Shown piece after piece: positions 17,401 through 26,344 of a stretch of DNA of 39,876 nt. This stretch comes from an uncultured delta proteobacterium (GTDB lineage Bacteria > Myxococcota_A > Polyangia > Polyangiales > Polyangiaceae). The stretch is from the NCBI GenBank assembly GCA_903892415.1, contig CAITIQ010000658.1, forward strand, positions 1 through 39,876, read 5' to 3'. The position numbers were made by a program, and so were the translations under genes. Positions within the stretch are counted from its first letter, which is position 1, and each line of letters opens with the position of its first letter. The notes under the pieces were generated by a model, which searched no databases, was not told the origin of the DNA, and was given only the letters and a program-made list of their open reading frames with translations.

Positions 17401-18826
17401 GGGAGAGGACGTACACGCGCGCTTCTCTCAATCCATCGCCGAGCGAGTCATTAGCACCGGCGAGCCCTTCGTCACCACGAGCGCACGCGACGATTCACGG
17501 ATGGCCGACTATGTGTCGGTTCACCAACTGATGTTGCAATCGATCGCCTGCGTGCCGATTCGCGCACGCGCCTCCGGTACGCTTGGCGCGCTCTACGTCG
17601 AGACGAGGCTCAAACCCGCAGCGCGGTTTTCGGAGGAGCTGACCGTGCTTGTCGCGCTGGCCGATCAGGTGGCCATCGCGATCGAGACAGCTCGCTTGGT
17701 CTCCGAGAATGAGAAACGTGCACGTGAACTCGAAGCGGCGAACCACGAACTGACGGAAGCCAGGGTCAAGCTCGAGGAGCTGCTCGGCCATCGAACGGCG
17801 CAACTGCAAGCGACCCGGCGCGATCTAAAGTCGGCGCGCGCGGTGCTCAAGAGCCACTTTGGCTACGAGGGGCTGGTTGGAACCAGCGAGGCCCAGCGCA
17901 AGCTTTACGCTTTGATCGACCGCATCAAAGACACCGATGTACCGGTGCTGATCACCGGCGAGAGCGGCACCGGCAAGGAGGTCGTCGCGCGGGCTATTCA
18001 CAACGCATCGCCACGCGCGCGCCAACCCTTTCTGGGGCTCAACTGTGGAGCCATCCCCGAGCATCTGCTCGAGTCTGAGCTTTTCGGCCATACCCGCGGC
18101 GCCTTCACCGGCGCGGACCGCGATCGCAAGGGGCTCTTTCGCGAGGCCACCGAGGGAACGCTCTTGCTCGACGAGATCGGCGAGATGCCCCAGAAGATGC
18201 AGGCCGGCCTGTTGCGCGTGCTGCAAGAGAAGGTCGTTCGGCCGGTTGGTGGCGCGCGTGAAGAGCCGGTCAACACACGCGTGATCGCCGCTACCCATCG
18301 CGATCTGGACTCGATGGTCGAGAAGGGCGTGTTCCGAGAGGACCTGTTCTACCGCCTGAACGTGATTCAAGTGCGAGTGCCACCCTTGCGAGAGCGCACT
18401 GACGACATCCCGATGTTGATCGATCATTTTCTGGGCATCTTCGCTGCTCGCTATAACCGTGAGCGGCGCAGCGTGTCGCGCCCCGCCCTCAAGATGTTGA
18501 TGACCCACCGCTGGCCTGGCAACGTCCGTCAGCTGGAGAACGCTTTGCTAAACGCTTGGGTTCTTTCGGAAGGTCCCGAACTCATGCCCGAGGACTTCGA
18601 GATAACCGACGCAGGGGCAGGCCCCGCGCGAGGACCGCTCTCATCGGTGATCGCCGCAGAGGCCGCAGGAACGGTGACCTCGCTCGACGTGCATCGAGCA
18701 AGCGAGCGAGACCGCATCGTTCAAGCCCTGTCCTCCTGCAATTGGAATCGAGTACGCGCGGCCGAACTCATCGGCATGCCGCGCAGAACCTTCTATCGAA
18801 GACTCAAGGACTACGGCATCCAGTGA
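14402..18826 (+). CDS. Protein kinase / ATPase / TPR / GAF / sigma-54 activator fusion
   Basis: A 1474-residue cytoplasmic regulator. Residues 10-245 form a Hanks-type Ser/Thr kinase domain: Gly-rich loop GKGGGGEVW, Lys38, HGDVKPAN (His128, Asp130), DLG at 148 and an APE motif. About 270-440 is a STAND-like ATPase with a degenerate P-loop (SSAHSGRST, 284-292; Arg290 replaces the lysine) and a hydrophobic-DD strand. About 455-900 is helical TPR. About 942-1100 is a GAF domain, followed by a coiled coil to about 1150. About 1155-1400 is a sigma-54 AAA+ domain with intact GESGTGKE (1186), GAFTGA (1233) and DEIGEMP (1257), so it can in principle contact sigma-54. A Fis-type helix-turn-helix (1430-1474, RRTFYRRL) ends it. 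It probably couples a signal sensed by GAF/TPR, via phosphorylation, to RpoN promoters. It overlaps the next gene by four bases (GTGA). Confidence 0.95.
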   Translation: MTPDLPARYEALNPLGKGGGGEVWAVRDRITGAKVAWKTLSEQASQEETQALVREATALGGLDGLGSPKILAFGRNPTTKRAFLVRELAPGISLSELLRAQERSSQLLAALLHAAEKLTILHRAQLLHGDVKPANIIVSDEGLATWVDLGLVTPLREGGVRPVGLTVLYAAPELLEGNPLTVRAEIFALGATLRDVLLACGRDLAKPTRDGIQSIVDRATDPRPERRYPSVDEFAEDLRARVPNAFPKAGATSAWPILGIDEAARELLQKTLGLPKAGALAITSSAHSGRSTLLSRLAWTLSVAGSSIAFVQPNSGTESPELAVELELHGKDPADCIILVDDANSLKAEAWPLLSSFRERGSRIVFVADASVPLTGPTCEVFAVPPLTDEVAQELVLRVIPSLGTAVVSHVVSLAHGSPGALRQIVERLRSQPVVDQNDVDRLLGSGDAEEGPPSVATIRRHLERGHFDRASEALAQVEQVDDPELTILRARLLLNRGDWKSALEALETIEALPDLIADADLTAEFAVERARAYLRGGNYNKSEEAGLWGLAQLEAAAPSESGRRKHAAVELLSTVGLCKSFLGLHAMAREWLDRAVNEATLLADARSLSIAKGSLAFALQRAGDLEQAGKAYAEALQEAELAGDAGAVATTRLNLAGVAKAVGDIAEALVHLEAAVDMGKKSGRRATLRQALLNLANLDLYLGRLARAKASIDELELERGELPPHFAAQLDALSAEHAGKSGEYETALAHCDACSSAYLAIGRPVDAAEALLESCFALLAAPSADESDKRQLSMGRRLKDAEALLAGSQAHRAALELAKAQCAYETNARDASALFDRALEAAESSGKKDWIARVLMARAAMRQEEGQRLLARKDRESALLVLEQIAAKLPRDLREVFWNESSRRNLREADAQSQLSVHLQADARDRTVPKAPVREDRLTRILDINREIAGVYDLRQLLDRVTDHAIQLLSAERGFVILRSSKEGSRPLDFSIHSSRDQSGEDVHARFSQSIAERVISTGEPFVTTSARDDSRMADYVSVHQLMLQSIACVPIRARASGTLGALYVETRLKPAARFSEELTVLVALADQVAIAIETARLVSENEKRARELEAANHELTEARVKLEELLGHRTAQLQATRRDLKSARAVLKSHFGYEGLVGTSEAQRKLYALIDRIKDTDVPVLITGESGTGKEVVARAIHNASPRARQPFLGLNCGAIPEHLLESELFGHTRGAFTGADRDRKGLFREATEGTLLLDEIGEMPQKMQAGLLRVLQEKVVRPVGGAREEPVNTRVIAATHRDLDSMVEKGVFREDLFYRLNVIQVRVPPLRERTDDIPMLIDHFLGIFAARYNRERRSVSRPALKMLMTHRWPGNVRQLENALLNAWVLSEGPELMPEDFEITDAGAGPARGPLSSVIAAEAAGTVTSLDVHRASERDRIVQALSSCNWNRVRAAELIGMPRRTFYRRLKDYGIQ

Positions 18827-19209
18827 AGTCGCTGCTCGCGGTACGTATTGACGGAACGGAGCTTTCGCCCGAGGAAGCGCGCTCGCTCTGGCAAGAGTTT
18901 TCGGCCCACCTCGACGAGCACACGCTCGACTTCGCCGGCTTCGCCAAGAAGAAAGGCTGGGTATCAATCAAGCCAGAGCATCGAGCCGGCCGCGCGCTCT
19001 TGGTGGTCGACTCGGGCCAGGCGCCCAACAAGCCCCAGCCGCCCAACAAGCCCCAGCCGCCCAACAAGCCCCAGCCGCCCAACAAGCCCCAGCCGCCCAA
19101 CAAGCCCCACGCGCCCAACAAGCCTCCTACCAAACCTCAGCCCGCTCCGAAGCGCGCCGCCCCCCAAAGCACCGGCGCCCAAAGGCCCCAGCGTAAAAAG
19201 CCGGGTTGA
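18823..19209 (+). CDS. Small protein with PNKPQP repeats, coupled to the sigma-54 activator
   Basis: A 128-residue basic protein beginning at GTG 18823, which overlaps the activator's stop as GTGA; this start is preferred because it removes a long overlap and gives the sensible sequence MKSLLAVRIDGTELS. The first 65 residues form a compact charged region (PEEARSLWQEFSAHLDEHT, FAGFAKKKGWVSIKPEHRAGRALLVVD), probably a small folded domain. From about residue 68 there are four PNKPQP hexapeptides plus PNKPHA and PNKPPT, then a basic Pro/Lys/Arg tail. It has no signal peptide. Translation appears coupled to the kinase-activator, suggesting it is a partner or substrate. No family is recognised. The Lys/Pro tail may bind nucleic acid or another protein. 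Confidence 0.75.
   Translation: MKSLLAVRIDGTELSPEEARSLWQEFSAHLDEHTLDFAGFAKKKGWVSIKPEHRAGRALLVVDSGQAPNKPQPPNKPQPPNKPQPPNKPQPPNKPHAPNKPPTKPQPAPKRAAPQSTGAQRPQRKKPG
19024..19131 (+). repeat. 18-bp tandem repeat encoding PNKPQP
   Basis: Six 18-bp units, the first four essentially identical (CCCAACAAGCCCCAGCCG) and the last two diverged, in frame in the small coupled protein. DNA identity among units suggests recent expansion by slippage. Confidence 0.95.
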
Positions 19210-19224
19210 AGAGGCGACTTCAAC
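19205..19224. terminator. Hairpin overlapping both stop codons of convergent genes
   Basis: GTTGAAG (19205-19211) and CTTCAAC (19218-19224) pair perfectly over seven bases around the six-base loop AGGCGA. The left arm contains the plus-strand TGA and the right arm the minus-strand stop. No U-tract follows on either strand; an end-forming or stabilising role is plausible. Confidence 0.45.
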
Positions 19225-20245
19225 GCAGGGCGAAATGCAGCAATGCGACCAAAAGCGAAAACGGCGCGAGGTAGAGGGCGCTCCACAGCCCTCCCCACGC
19301 CACAGCCTTCAGCAGCTCGCCCTCACAGCCGTGCCGGTCATGAGCCACCTGCGTCAATGCACGAGTGATGGTTGCGTATCCGGCGAACAGCACGATGGGC
19401 AACGCCAACTCCGCGAGCACCCAAGCTCCGCCAAGCAGCACCGCAATAGCGACGGCCGCGAGCACAACCACCACGACGCCCTCGCTGTCGAAGCCGCCAC
19501 CACAACCATCACAGCCTGAAAGAGAGTCGCAACCCCGACTGACGCCACCGCGAGCCTTGCCTTTTCCGCCACCGGTTCCGCCGAAGCGCTTCCACGGCTC
19601 TACGAACAGATAGTCGTCCTTGAGCCGGTAGCCTCGATAGAGCAGCACGGCCAGCACGCTCGCGAACACAATCCACCAAACCGCTAATACCACCTCAGCC
19701 TCGACCCAGGCCTGCAGCTTCATCAGTTTGGGAAACAGGATGGCCGCTACGACGAACGGAACGGCCACCGCAAGGGCCGTTAGCGAGCCAGAGACTCTGG
19801 GCGCAAGCCGCACTGCGACGTTACGAGCCCGCTGCCGAAATGGGTGGGGCGCAGGAATCTCTGTGAAACTAGCTTCCGCCTCGCGATCCCGACGTTCAAT
19901 CTCGAGACTTCCCCCGATGAAGTAAGCAACAGCCGCAGCAATGAGAACGACGCCGGCGGCGAGTAGACCGACGTGAGCCAGGTCGTGGAGCAGTTGACGT
20001 TGCCACGCGAAGTAGAGCGCACCAACGCCGAGCCCAACGACGGCGATGGGCATCGTGATCCGACGCTCGCGACGCGTTCCGGCTTCATAGGCACAGCGCA
20101 GACAAACTGGTCGGCCGCTGGTCGTAAACTCAAAACACTGGTCGCAAAGTGCGCGACTACAAAGGGTGCAACGCGCGCACGGCGGGCTCGTGGGGTGGTC
20201 CGCGCAGCTGGACCGCCGCTCAACCGAGGCCCCAGCGAGCTTCAT
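19220..20245 (-). CDS. Membrane protein with a Cys/His-rich, probable zinc-binding N-terminus
   Basis: A 341-residue protein. Residues 14-51 hold Cys14, His17, Cys23, Cys26, Cys29, Cys34, Cys37, Cys48 and Cys51 in a B-box-like spacing that probably binds zinc. Hydrophobic segments near 67-82, 89-110, 155-170, 184-202, 257-290 and 315-340 indicate about six membrane helices. A Gly/Cys-rich loop (about 224-250) lies between the fourth and fifth. The ATG overlaps the stop of the upstream CxxCH gene as ATGA, so it is the third gene of the prkA operon and is translationally coupled to it. No enzyme motif is recognised. Possible roles are membrane stress signalling or assembly of the exported redox-type neighbour. 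Confidence 0.75.
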   Translation of the reverse strand: MKLAGASVERRSSCADHPTSPPCARCTLCSRALCDQCFEFTTSGRPVCLRCAYEAGTRRERRITMPIAVVGLGVGALYFAWQRQLLHDLAHVGLLAAGVVLIAAAVAYFIGGSLEIERRDREAEASFTEIPAPHPFRQRARNVAVRLAPRVSGSLTALAVAVPFVVAAILFPKLMKLQAWVEAEVVLAVWWIVFASVLAVLLYRGYRLKDDYLFVEPWKRFGGTGGGKGKARGGVSRGCDSLSGCDGCGGGFDSEGVVVVVLAAVAIAVLLGGAWVLAELALPIVLFAGYATITRALTQVAHDRHGCEGELLKAVAWGGLWSALYLAPFSLLVALLHFALR

Positions 20246-20925
20246 CTAGTGCTGCTGGGAACCAAGGGATTGTTCCTCGCACGGCGCCGCACGGCAACGA
20301 GGCCGAAAAGCCCCGCGACAAGCCAAGCCTGCGACGGGCCACCTGCGTCTCCGAGCGAGCAGCCAGGAGCCTCCGTCTCGACGCCCTCGGGCTGTTCCCA
20401 CCCATCGGGCGGCTTTGAGCAATCCGAGTAATCGAAGGTGCAATCCTCGAGGCAGGTGAGCGTTCCAGCGCCAGCGTTGGCGTCGAGGCAGCGGGTCAGC
20501 CCCATCAACTCGGGGCTGTCACACTCCTCGTACTTCTCCAGCTTGCCGTTGTTGCACGCCGCTTCTCCGGCGTTCGCGATACCTGGGTTGCTCGAAGAAC
20601 CAGAGCTCGGAGTGCCGCCTCGTGTCCACACACAGTTGGGATCTCCGAGCTCTTCACCGCTGTTGCGACCATCTCCGTCCGAATCGATAGGACAGAGCGA
20701 CGGCCAATCTACGTGGGCACTTTGCAGCGGGGTGGTGTCCTCGAGGTTGCTGCGAGCATCCGAGCCAAAGTTGGTGAAGCCACTACCCGAAGAGTCGGTG
20801 TGACAACTCAGGCAGTTGTACTTTGACCCGTTGGGAATATCGCCGACGCGAAAGCTGCGCGCGCTCGCAGACGAGGGGAATACGCAAACGACCAAAGCCC
20901 CCACAGCGAACGCGCGCCTAATCAT
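20242..20925 (-). CDS. Exported CxxCH protein with MYXO-CTERM-like tail
   Basis: A 227-residue product from ATG 20925, one base past the prkA stop; the open frame extends 24 bases further but then overlaps prkA and spoils the signal peptide. Residues 1-23 are a signal peptide (ending SASA). NCLSCH at 37-42 is a CxxCH heme-c attachment motif, although only one is present and no axial methionine is obvious. A Ca-binding-like segment (PIDSDGDGRNSGEE) and a Cys-rich region (CNNGKLEKYEECD, CLEDCTFDYSDC) follow. The C-terminus has GCS, a hydrophobic helix and RRRAR, the MYXO-CTERM arrangement for lipidation/sorting to the surface, although fifteen or so residues extend beyond the arginines. It is operon partner of prkA and of the following membrane protein. 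Confidence 0.8.
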   Translation of the reverse strand: MIRRAFAVGALVVCVFPSSASARSFRVGDIPNGSKYNCLSCHTDSSGSGFTNFGSDARSNLEDTTPLQSAHVDWPSLCPIDSDGDGRNSGEELGDPNCVWTRGGTPSSGSSSNPGIANAGEAACNNGKLEKYEECDSPELMGLTRCLDANAGAGTLTCLEDCTFDYSDCSKPPDGWEQPEGVETEAPGCSLGDAGGPSQAWLVAGLFGLVAVRRRARNNPLVPSSTR

Positions 20926-20926
20926 C

Positions 20927-22978
<2,052 letters not shown>

Positions 22979-23002
22979 CTCACGTTCCTCTCAGCGAAGT
23001 TT

Positions 23003-23020
23003 CCGCGGACCCATCCGCGG
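23003..23020 (-). promoter_or_regulatory. Perfect hairpin in the prkA leader
   Basis: CCGCGGA / loop CCCA / TCCGCGG is a 7-bp perfect stem with a four-base loop, ending 25 bases upstream of the prkA ATG. It could be an RNA hairpin near the ribosome site or a DNA operator. No U-tract follows, so it is not a terminator. Confidence 0.35.
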
Positions 23021-23230
23021 GATCGAGAAGCTCTCTGCAGACGGCTTCCGAAGGCACGCCGGGAGCGTAGCGTTCCTCAGCGAAACCCTCCCCAAGTTTT
23101 TGTGGTTTGAAGCAAGAGGAAGGCGAATACTCTCCGGCTCGCCTCGTCAATCGTAGGCCTGCCGATTTACCCGGTCACAAGACTCGGGGCGGTGCCAGCA
23201 TCGACCCCCCGCAACGAACTGAGGAACCAC

Positions 23231-24172
23231 ATGTCTAAGCGTTTCGCCTGGTTGGCGCTCCCTGCTGCTTTTTTCATCAGCACCTACGCCAGCGCGGCAA
23301 CCAAGTCCTTCACAGCGGCGCAAGCTTCACTGCCCGCTGACACTGAGATCGTTGCAACGAGCAACCTCAAGTCGGTGCGGTCCTCGCAGACCTTCCAGAA
23401 ATTGTTTCCACAGCTGCTCAAGCTGGACAAGGAAGCCCCGGACATGCTCGCCAAGGTGAAGAAGACGTGCGGCTTCGATCCGGTGACGGCGATCGACGAC
23501 GTGACGCTTGGTGTGGCTAAGGGCGACGAAGGAGCCTTCTTCGTCGCGGTAAACGGTGTCACCGAGCAGAAGCTGGTGGATTGCGCGACAAAACTCGCGA
23601 AGTCGGAGGGCAAAGAGACGATCACGGCAAAGAAGACCGGCAACATCACCGAGCTCAAGAGCGACAAGGGCGGCTCGCCCATCTTCTTCGCCTGGCTACC
23701 GGACAATGTGCTCGTGATCGCTTCTGAGCCAGAAGAGAAGGCAACGCTCGAAAAGATGCTGGCGGGCAAGGGCGCGCTCGCAAAGTCCAAGGTGGGCGCG
23801 CGGCTCGGCAAGATCCGCGATGAGGCTGCCGTGTCGGTTGTGTTCAGCAGGGAACTGCCGGTCGATAGCATGACCGTCAAAGGCGGGGATTTCACGCTAG
23901 CGGTCAAGAGCGGCGTCGTTGACATTGTCACGACGCTCGAGATGGCCAGCAACAAAGAGGCTGAGCAACTCGTTACCGCAGCCAAGGCGATCGGCTCGCT
24001 GCTTCCGCTTCCCAAGGATGCCCCGAAGGAGGTCGAGAAGATCCTCAAGTCAGTCGACGGCAAAGCCTCCGGCGCGGAAGCGACTATCACCGCAAGCGCA
24101 GCTGAAAAGGATCTGATCGCAGTGGTGAATTGGGCGACCGGGCTCACCAAGACGAAGGCAGTAGCCCGCTAA
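23231..24172 (+). CDS. Exported protein of unknown function
   Basis: A 313-residue protein from ATG 23231, chosen because GAGGA lies six bases before it and it opens with a clean signal peptide (MSKRFAWLALPAAFFIS, cleavage after ASA); the open frame reaches 13 codons further upstream without a ribosome site. The mature part opens LPADTEIVATSNLKSVRSS and contains strands such as VTLGVAKGDEGAFFVAVNG, FFAWLPDNVLVIASE and MTVKGGDFTLAVKSG. These look like a repeated alpha/beta pattern and resemble bacterial proteins annotated only as DUF-type periplasmic. It is Lys/Glu rich, with one cysteine pair. No catalytic motif is seen. It is divergent from prkA and convergent with the DUF882-like gene. No function assigned. 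Confidence 0.8.
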   Translation: MSKRFAWLALPAAFFISTYASAATKSFTAAQASLPADTEIVATSNLKSVRSSQTFQKLFPQLLKLDKEAPDMLAKVKKTCGFDPVTAIDDVTLGVAKGDEGAFFVAVNGVTEQKLVDCATKLAKSEGKETITAKKTGNITELKSDKGGSPIFFAWLPDNVLVIASEPEEKATLEKMLAGKGALAKSKVGARLGKIRDEAAVSVVFSRELPVDSMTVKGGDFTLAVKSGVVDIVTTLEMASNKEAEQLVTAAKAIGSLLPLPKDAPKEVEKILKSVDGKASGAEATITASAAEKDLIAVVNWATGLTKTKAVAR

Positions 24173-24176
24173 TCAG

Positions 24177-25406
24177 CTACCGCTTCGGTCGTTTTCGAAG
24201 GGGGAAAGAGAGCTTTCCCCCCTCCACGAGACCCGGATAGTCGCTCAGGTAACGAGCCGGTTGACCCATCGCTGAGCCATCCACCCAGAAGGCCGTTCCA
24301 GGATCCGCGTGCCGAACGTCCACGTGGATAAATGGCCCTTCCGGATAGAAGCCGCAACCAACGCCGCGCAAACTGACGCACACCTTGAAGAGGTCCTCCC
24401 GGCTTACGCGATGGATGGCGATGTCGAGCGCTCGTCCCGACGCGTGAAGGCTCTTGTGACCGGAGCCGTCGTTCACCTGGGCAAAAGGTCGAACGCCGCT
24501 GTAGATAATGATCGAACGCCGCGGGAAGGCGTCAGCAAGTTCTTGCAAGACCCAGAGCAGTCGTGGGTGCACCAAACGAACACCGCCCGCCCACTCCCTA
24601 CGTTCAGACCAGGCTTCAGCGAGGGGCTCGTCGGGTAGCTCGTCAAAGGGTCGTTCGGTACCTTCGGGCCTCGCGAGAATGCTGAGCCGGTCGAGGGCTA
24701 GCGGTGCGATCGCCCCGTCGCATTGCACCAGGTTGAAGCGCTCCCCTTCCCCTGCGCTGCGCGTGATTAACACCGGTGGGCGCCGACAGCGCCAATCGGG
24801 CACGGCGACTGCGGGCGGCAAGCGAAAGATACCCGATAGGCCATCGGAGGTTACGCCCAGGCCAGTGGTATCGAAGATGGGGTTGCCCTGCGTTGAGTGC
24901 TGCAAAGACCAAGCGCTGTCACGCAACAGCTGGCTCCTCCCAATCGTGACCAGCGACTCGCCGAAGGTCTGCTGCTCGCTCGGAAGTGAAGAAAAGGCGA
25001 GCCAGGTAGACGACTCGGCCAGTTCTGAATCGGCGACGGAACCTCCCCACGAGAGCCGCGCCGTATCTCTGTACCAAGCTCCCCATGGCCCCTGCACGTA
25101 GGAACGAAATGGGCCGAGTTTGTCGAGCGAAGCCTCACGCAGCGGCAACAACAGATCGACCGAGAGGGAATTGGATTCCGGATCGAACGGGCGCGTCGAA
25201 CTCTTCGCTAGGGAAAGATCGAGGCGGAAGCTCAGTTCGCGGGGAGACTCCAGCAGCAGCGAGGAGCGCTGTGGACTCACCTCCGCCGACGGCAGCGAAC
25301 CATCCTGCCCTTGCAACTCGGACGACACACAAACGGCTGCAAGTGCGACAGCGCATCCGCGCGCACGAGCAATCGCCCGAGAGTTGGGGTGTGACAGGCA
25401 GGCCAT
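24177..25406 (-). CDS. Exported DUF882 / M15-like murein peptidase with a long N-terminal domain
   Basis: A 409-residue exported protein. The ATG at 25406 is used because it gives a signal peptide (ARGCAVALAAVCVSS) and has GGAG ten bases upstream; the longer frame adds only residues that are not signal-like. The first 280 residues have no known motif and are Ser/Leu/Arg rich. The C-terminal domain has LHASGRALDIAI with zinc-ligand candidates His321 and Asp328, and GFYPEGPFIHVDVR with His361, the DUF882/YcbK-type pattern related to zinc D-Ala-D-Ala carboxypeptidases and M15 endopeptidases. IIIYSGVRPF precedes it, as expected. Likely job: trimming or cleaving peptidoglycan peptides in the periplasm. 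The N-terminal region may be a wall-binding or regulatory domain. Confidence 0.8.
   Translation of the reverse strand: MACLSHPNSRAIARARGCAVALAAVCVSSELQGQDGSLPSAEVSPQRSSLLLESPRELSFRLDLSLAKSSTRPFDPESNSLSVDLLLPLREASLDKLGPFRSYVQGPWGAWYRDTARLSWGGSVADSELAESSTWLAFSSLPSEQQTFGESLVTIGRSQLLRDSAWSLQHSTQGNPIFDTTGLGVTSDGLSGIFRLPPAVAVPDWRCRRPPVLITRSAGEGERFNLVQCDGAIAPLALDRLSILARPEGTERPFDELPDEPLAEAWSERREWAGGVRLVHPRLLWVLQELADAFPRRSIIIYSGVRPFAQVNDGSGHKSLHASGRALDIAIHRVSREDLFKVCVSLRGVGCGFYPEGPFIHVDVRHADPGTAFWVDGSAMGQPARYLSDYPGLVEGGKLSFPLRKRPKR
24200..24221. terminator. Nine-bp perfect hairpin near the convergent junction
   Basis: GGGGGAAAG / loop AGAG / CTTTCCCCC pairs perfectly over nine bases. It begins 28 bases past the plus-strand stop at 24172 and lies within the last codons of the opposite gene. 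No U-tract is present. The structure is strong in both orientations. Confidence 0.5.
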
Positions 25407-25516
25407 ATTGCGCCAGCTCCAAGTACCATGGCCGACCCACTCGCCGAGGGGAAGCCCCAAGAAAACCGCCAGAAATTCGCCGCAACGCCGGCATGTGACT
25501 TGCTAGACTCAGCGCG

Positions 25517-26335
25517 ATGACCTCAAGGATCGGCAGTGCGCGGGCTGGGCTCAAGAACCTTCCGACCAAAAGATCTCGATCTCGGTTGAGGACTGCAACC
25601 TCGCTCGCGCTGATGGGTCTCGCCCTTGGCGCGTCAGGCTGCGAGATCGGCTTGCTCGTGGCGGCTGTCACGGACGAGCCGCCTCCGGATCCGTACGACG
25701 ACTACACCGAAACGGTTTGGTGTAACGAGACAACGGGCAGCGGAATGGGCTTCGCGGGCCTCACCTCCGCCAACGGAAACGCGCAGCTTTTCGGCATGGG
25801 ATTTGACGCGCCCTTTCCACAGCTCGCGGCGGCTGAGCAGCTTGACTTTTTCATCGAAGTACCTGGCCTCGAATGGGGGCCGAGCACAACCTTCGGGGTT
25901 GACGGAGATCTCACTCGACTGGACGATTCGCAGGGCGCCTGCGCATCGTGGAACGCAGAGGCCGCAAGCTTCTTGGAGGTTGAGACCGGGACCGGGGCAG
26001 GCTCGATCGTGGTCTACGACGATGGCTCCGAGTACGCGCGGTTCCCCTTCGAAGTTAGCCAAGCAACCCAACTCACCGTCAGCTTCGATCCAAACTCGAG
26101 CGTGGCCACCGCCCTCTTGCTGGATGAGGAAGGCCGCCCTCTCTACGCCCAATCCGGACTCACCTGGCAGATCGTGCCATCGGGCAACAGCTTCACAGGG
26201 CCACTCAAGGGCCTGCAGGCCAACCTTTTCCCGGACGGCATCAATAACGAAGTGATGGTGACGGTCTTCTTCCAAGACCTATCGGCGAGCATGACACTCG
26301 AGAACGTCGCGGGCATCTTCCAGCAGGTGGACTGA
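25517..26335 (+). CDS. Putative lipoprotein of unknown function
   Basis: A 272-residue protein with a long basic N-region (many Arg/Lys up to residue 24), a hydrophobic core and lipobox GASGC (Cys42), so probably a lipoprotein. The long n-region suggests that the true start may be an internal codon such as the TTG near 25586, which would leave LRTATSLALMGLALGASGC; this is unresolved. The mature part is rich in Asp/Thr/Gly and beta-type strands (SIVVYDDGSEYARFPFEV, TQLTVSFDPNSS, EVMVTVFFQDLSASM). No catalytic motif or repeat is seen. It is convergent with sua5, with only five bases between the stop codons. No function assigned. Confidence 0.75.
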   Translation: MTSRIGSARAGLKNLPTKRSRSRLRTATSLALMGLALGASGCEIGLLVAAVTDEPPPDPYDDYTETVWCNETTGSGMGFAGLTSANGNAQLFGMGFDAPFPQLAAAEQLDFFIEVPGLEWGPSTTFGVDGDLTRLDDSQGACASWNAEAASFLEVETGTGAGSIVVYDDGSEYARFPFEVSQATQLTVSFDPNSSVATALLLDEEGRPLYAQSGLTWQIVPSGNSFTGPLKGLQANLFPDGINNEVMVTVFFQDLSASMTLENVAGIFQQVD

Positions 26336-26344
26336 ACGGTCTAC
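26327..26344. terminator. Short hairpin spanning convergent stops
   Basis: GTGGAC and GTCTAC (26327-26332, 26339-26344) pair over six bases, including one G-U pair on plus-strand RNA, around the loop TGAACG. The plus-strand TGA is in the loop and the minus-strand stop in the right arm. It is weak by itself and is listed for its similarity to the other convergent junctions. Confidence 0.25.

Noticed and set aside
19024..19131. Possible CRISPR-like array of 18-bp repeats
   Set aside because: Units abut without spacers, are in frame in a coding sequence and encode a Pro/Lys repeat.
23090..23140. Sigma-70-like promoter in the prkA/23231 gap
   Set aside because: TTGTGG and TTGAAG followed by AT-richer hexamers occur, but the spacings (20 and 15 bases) are poor and the match is no better than expected by chance.
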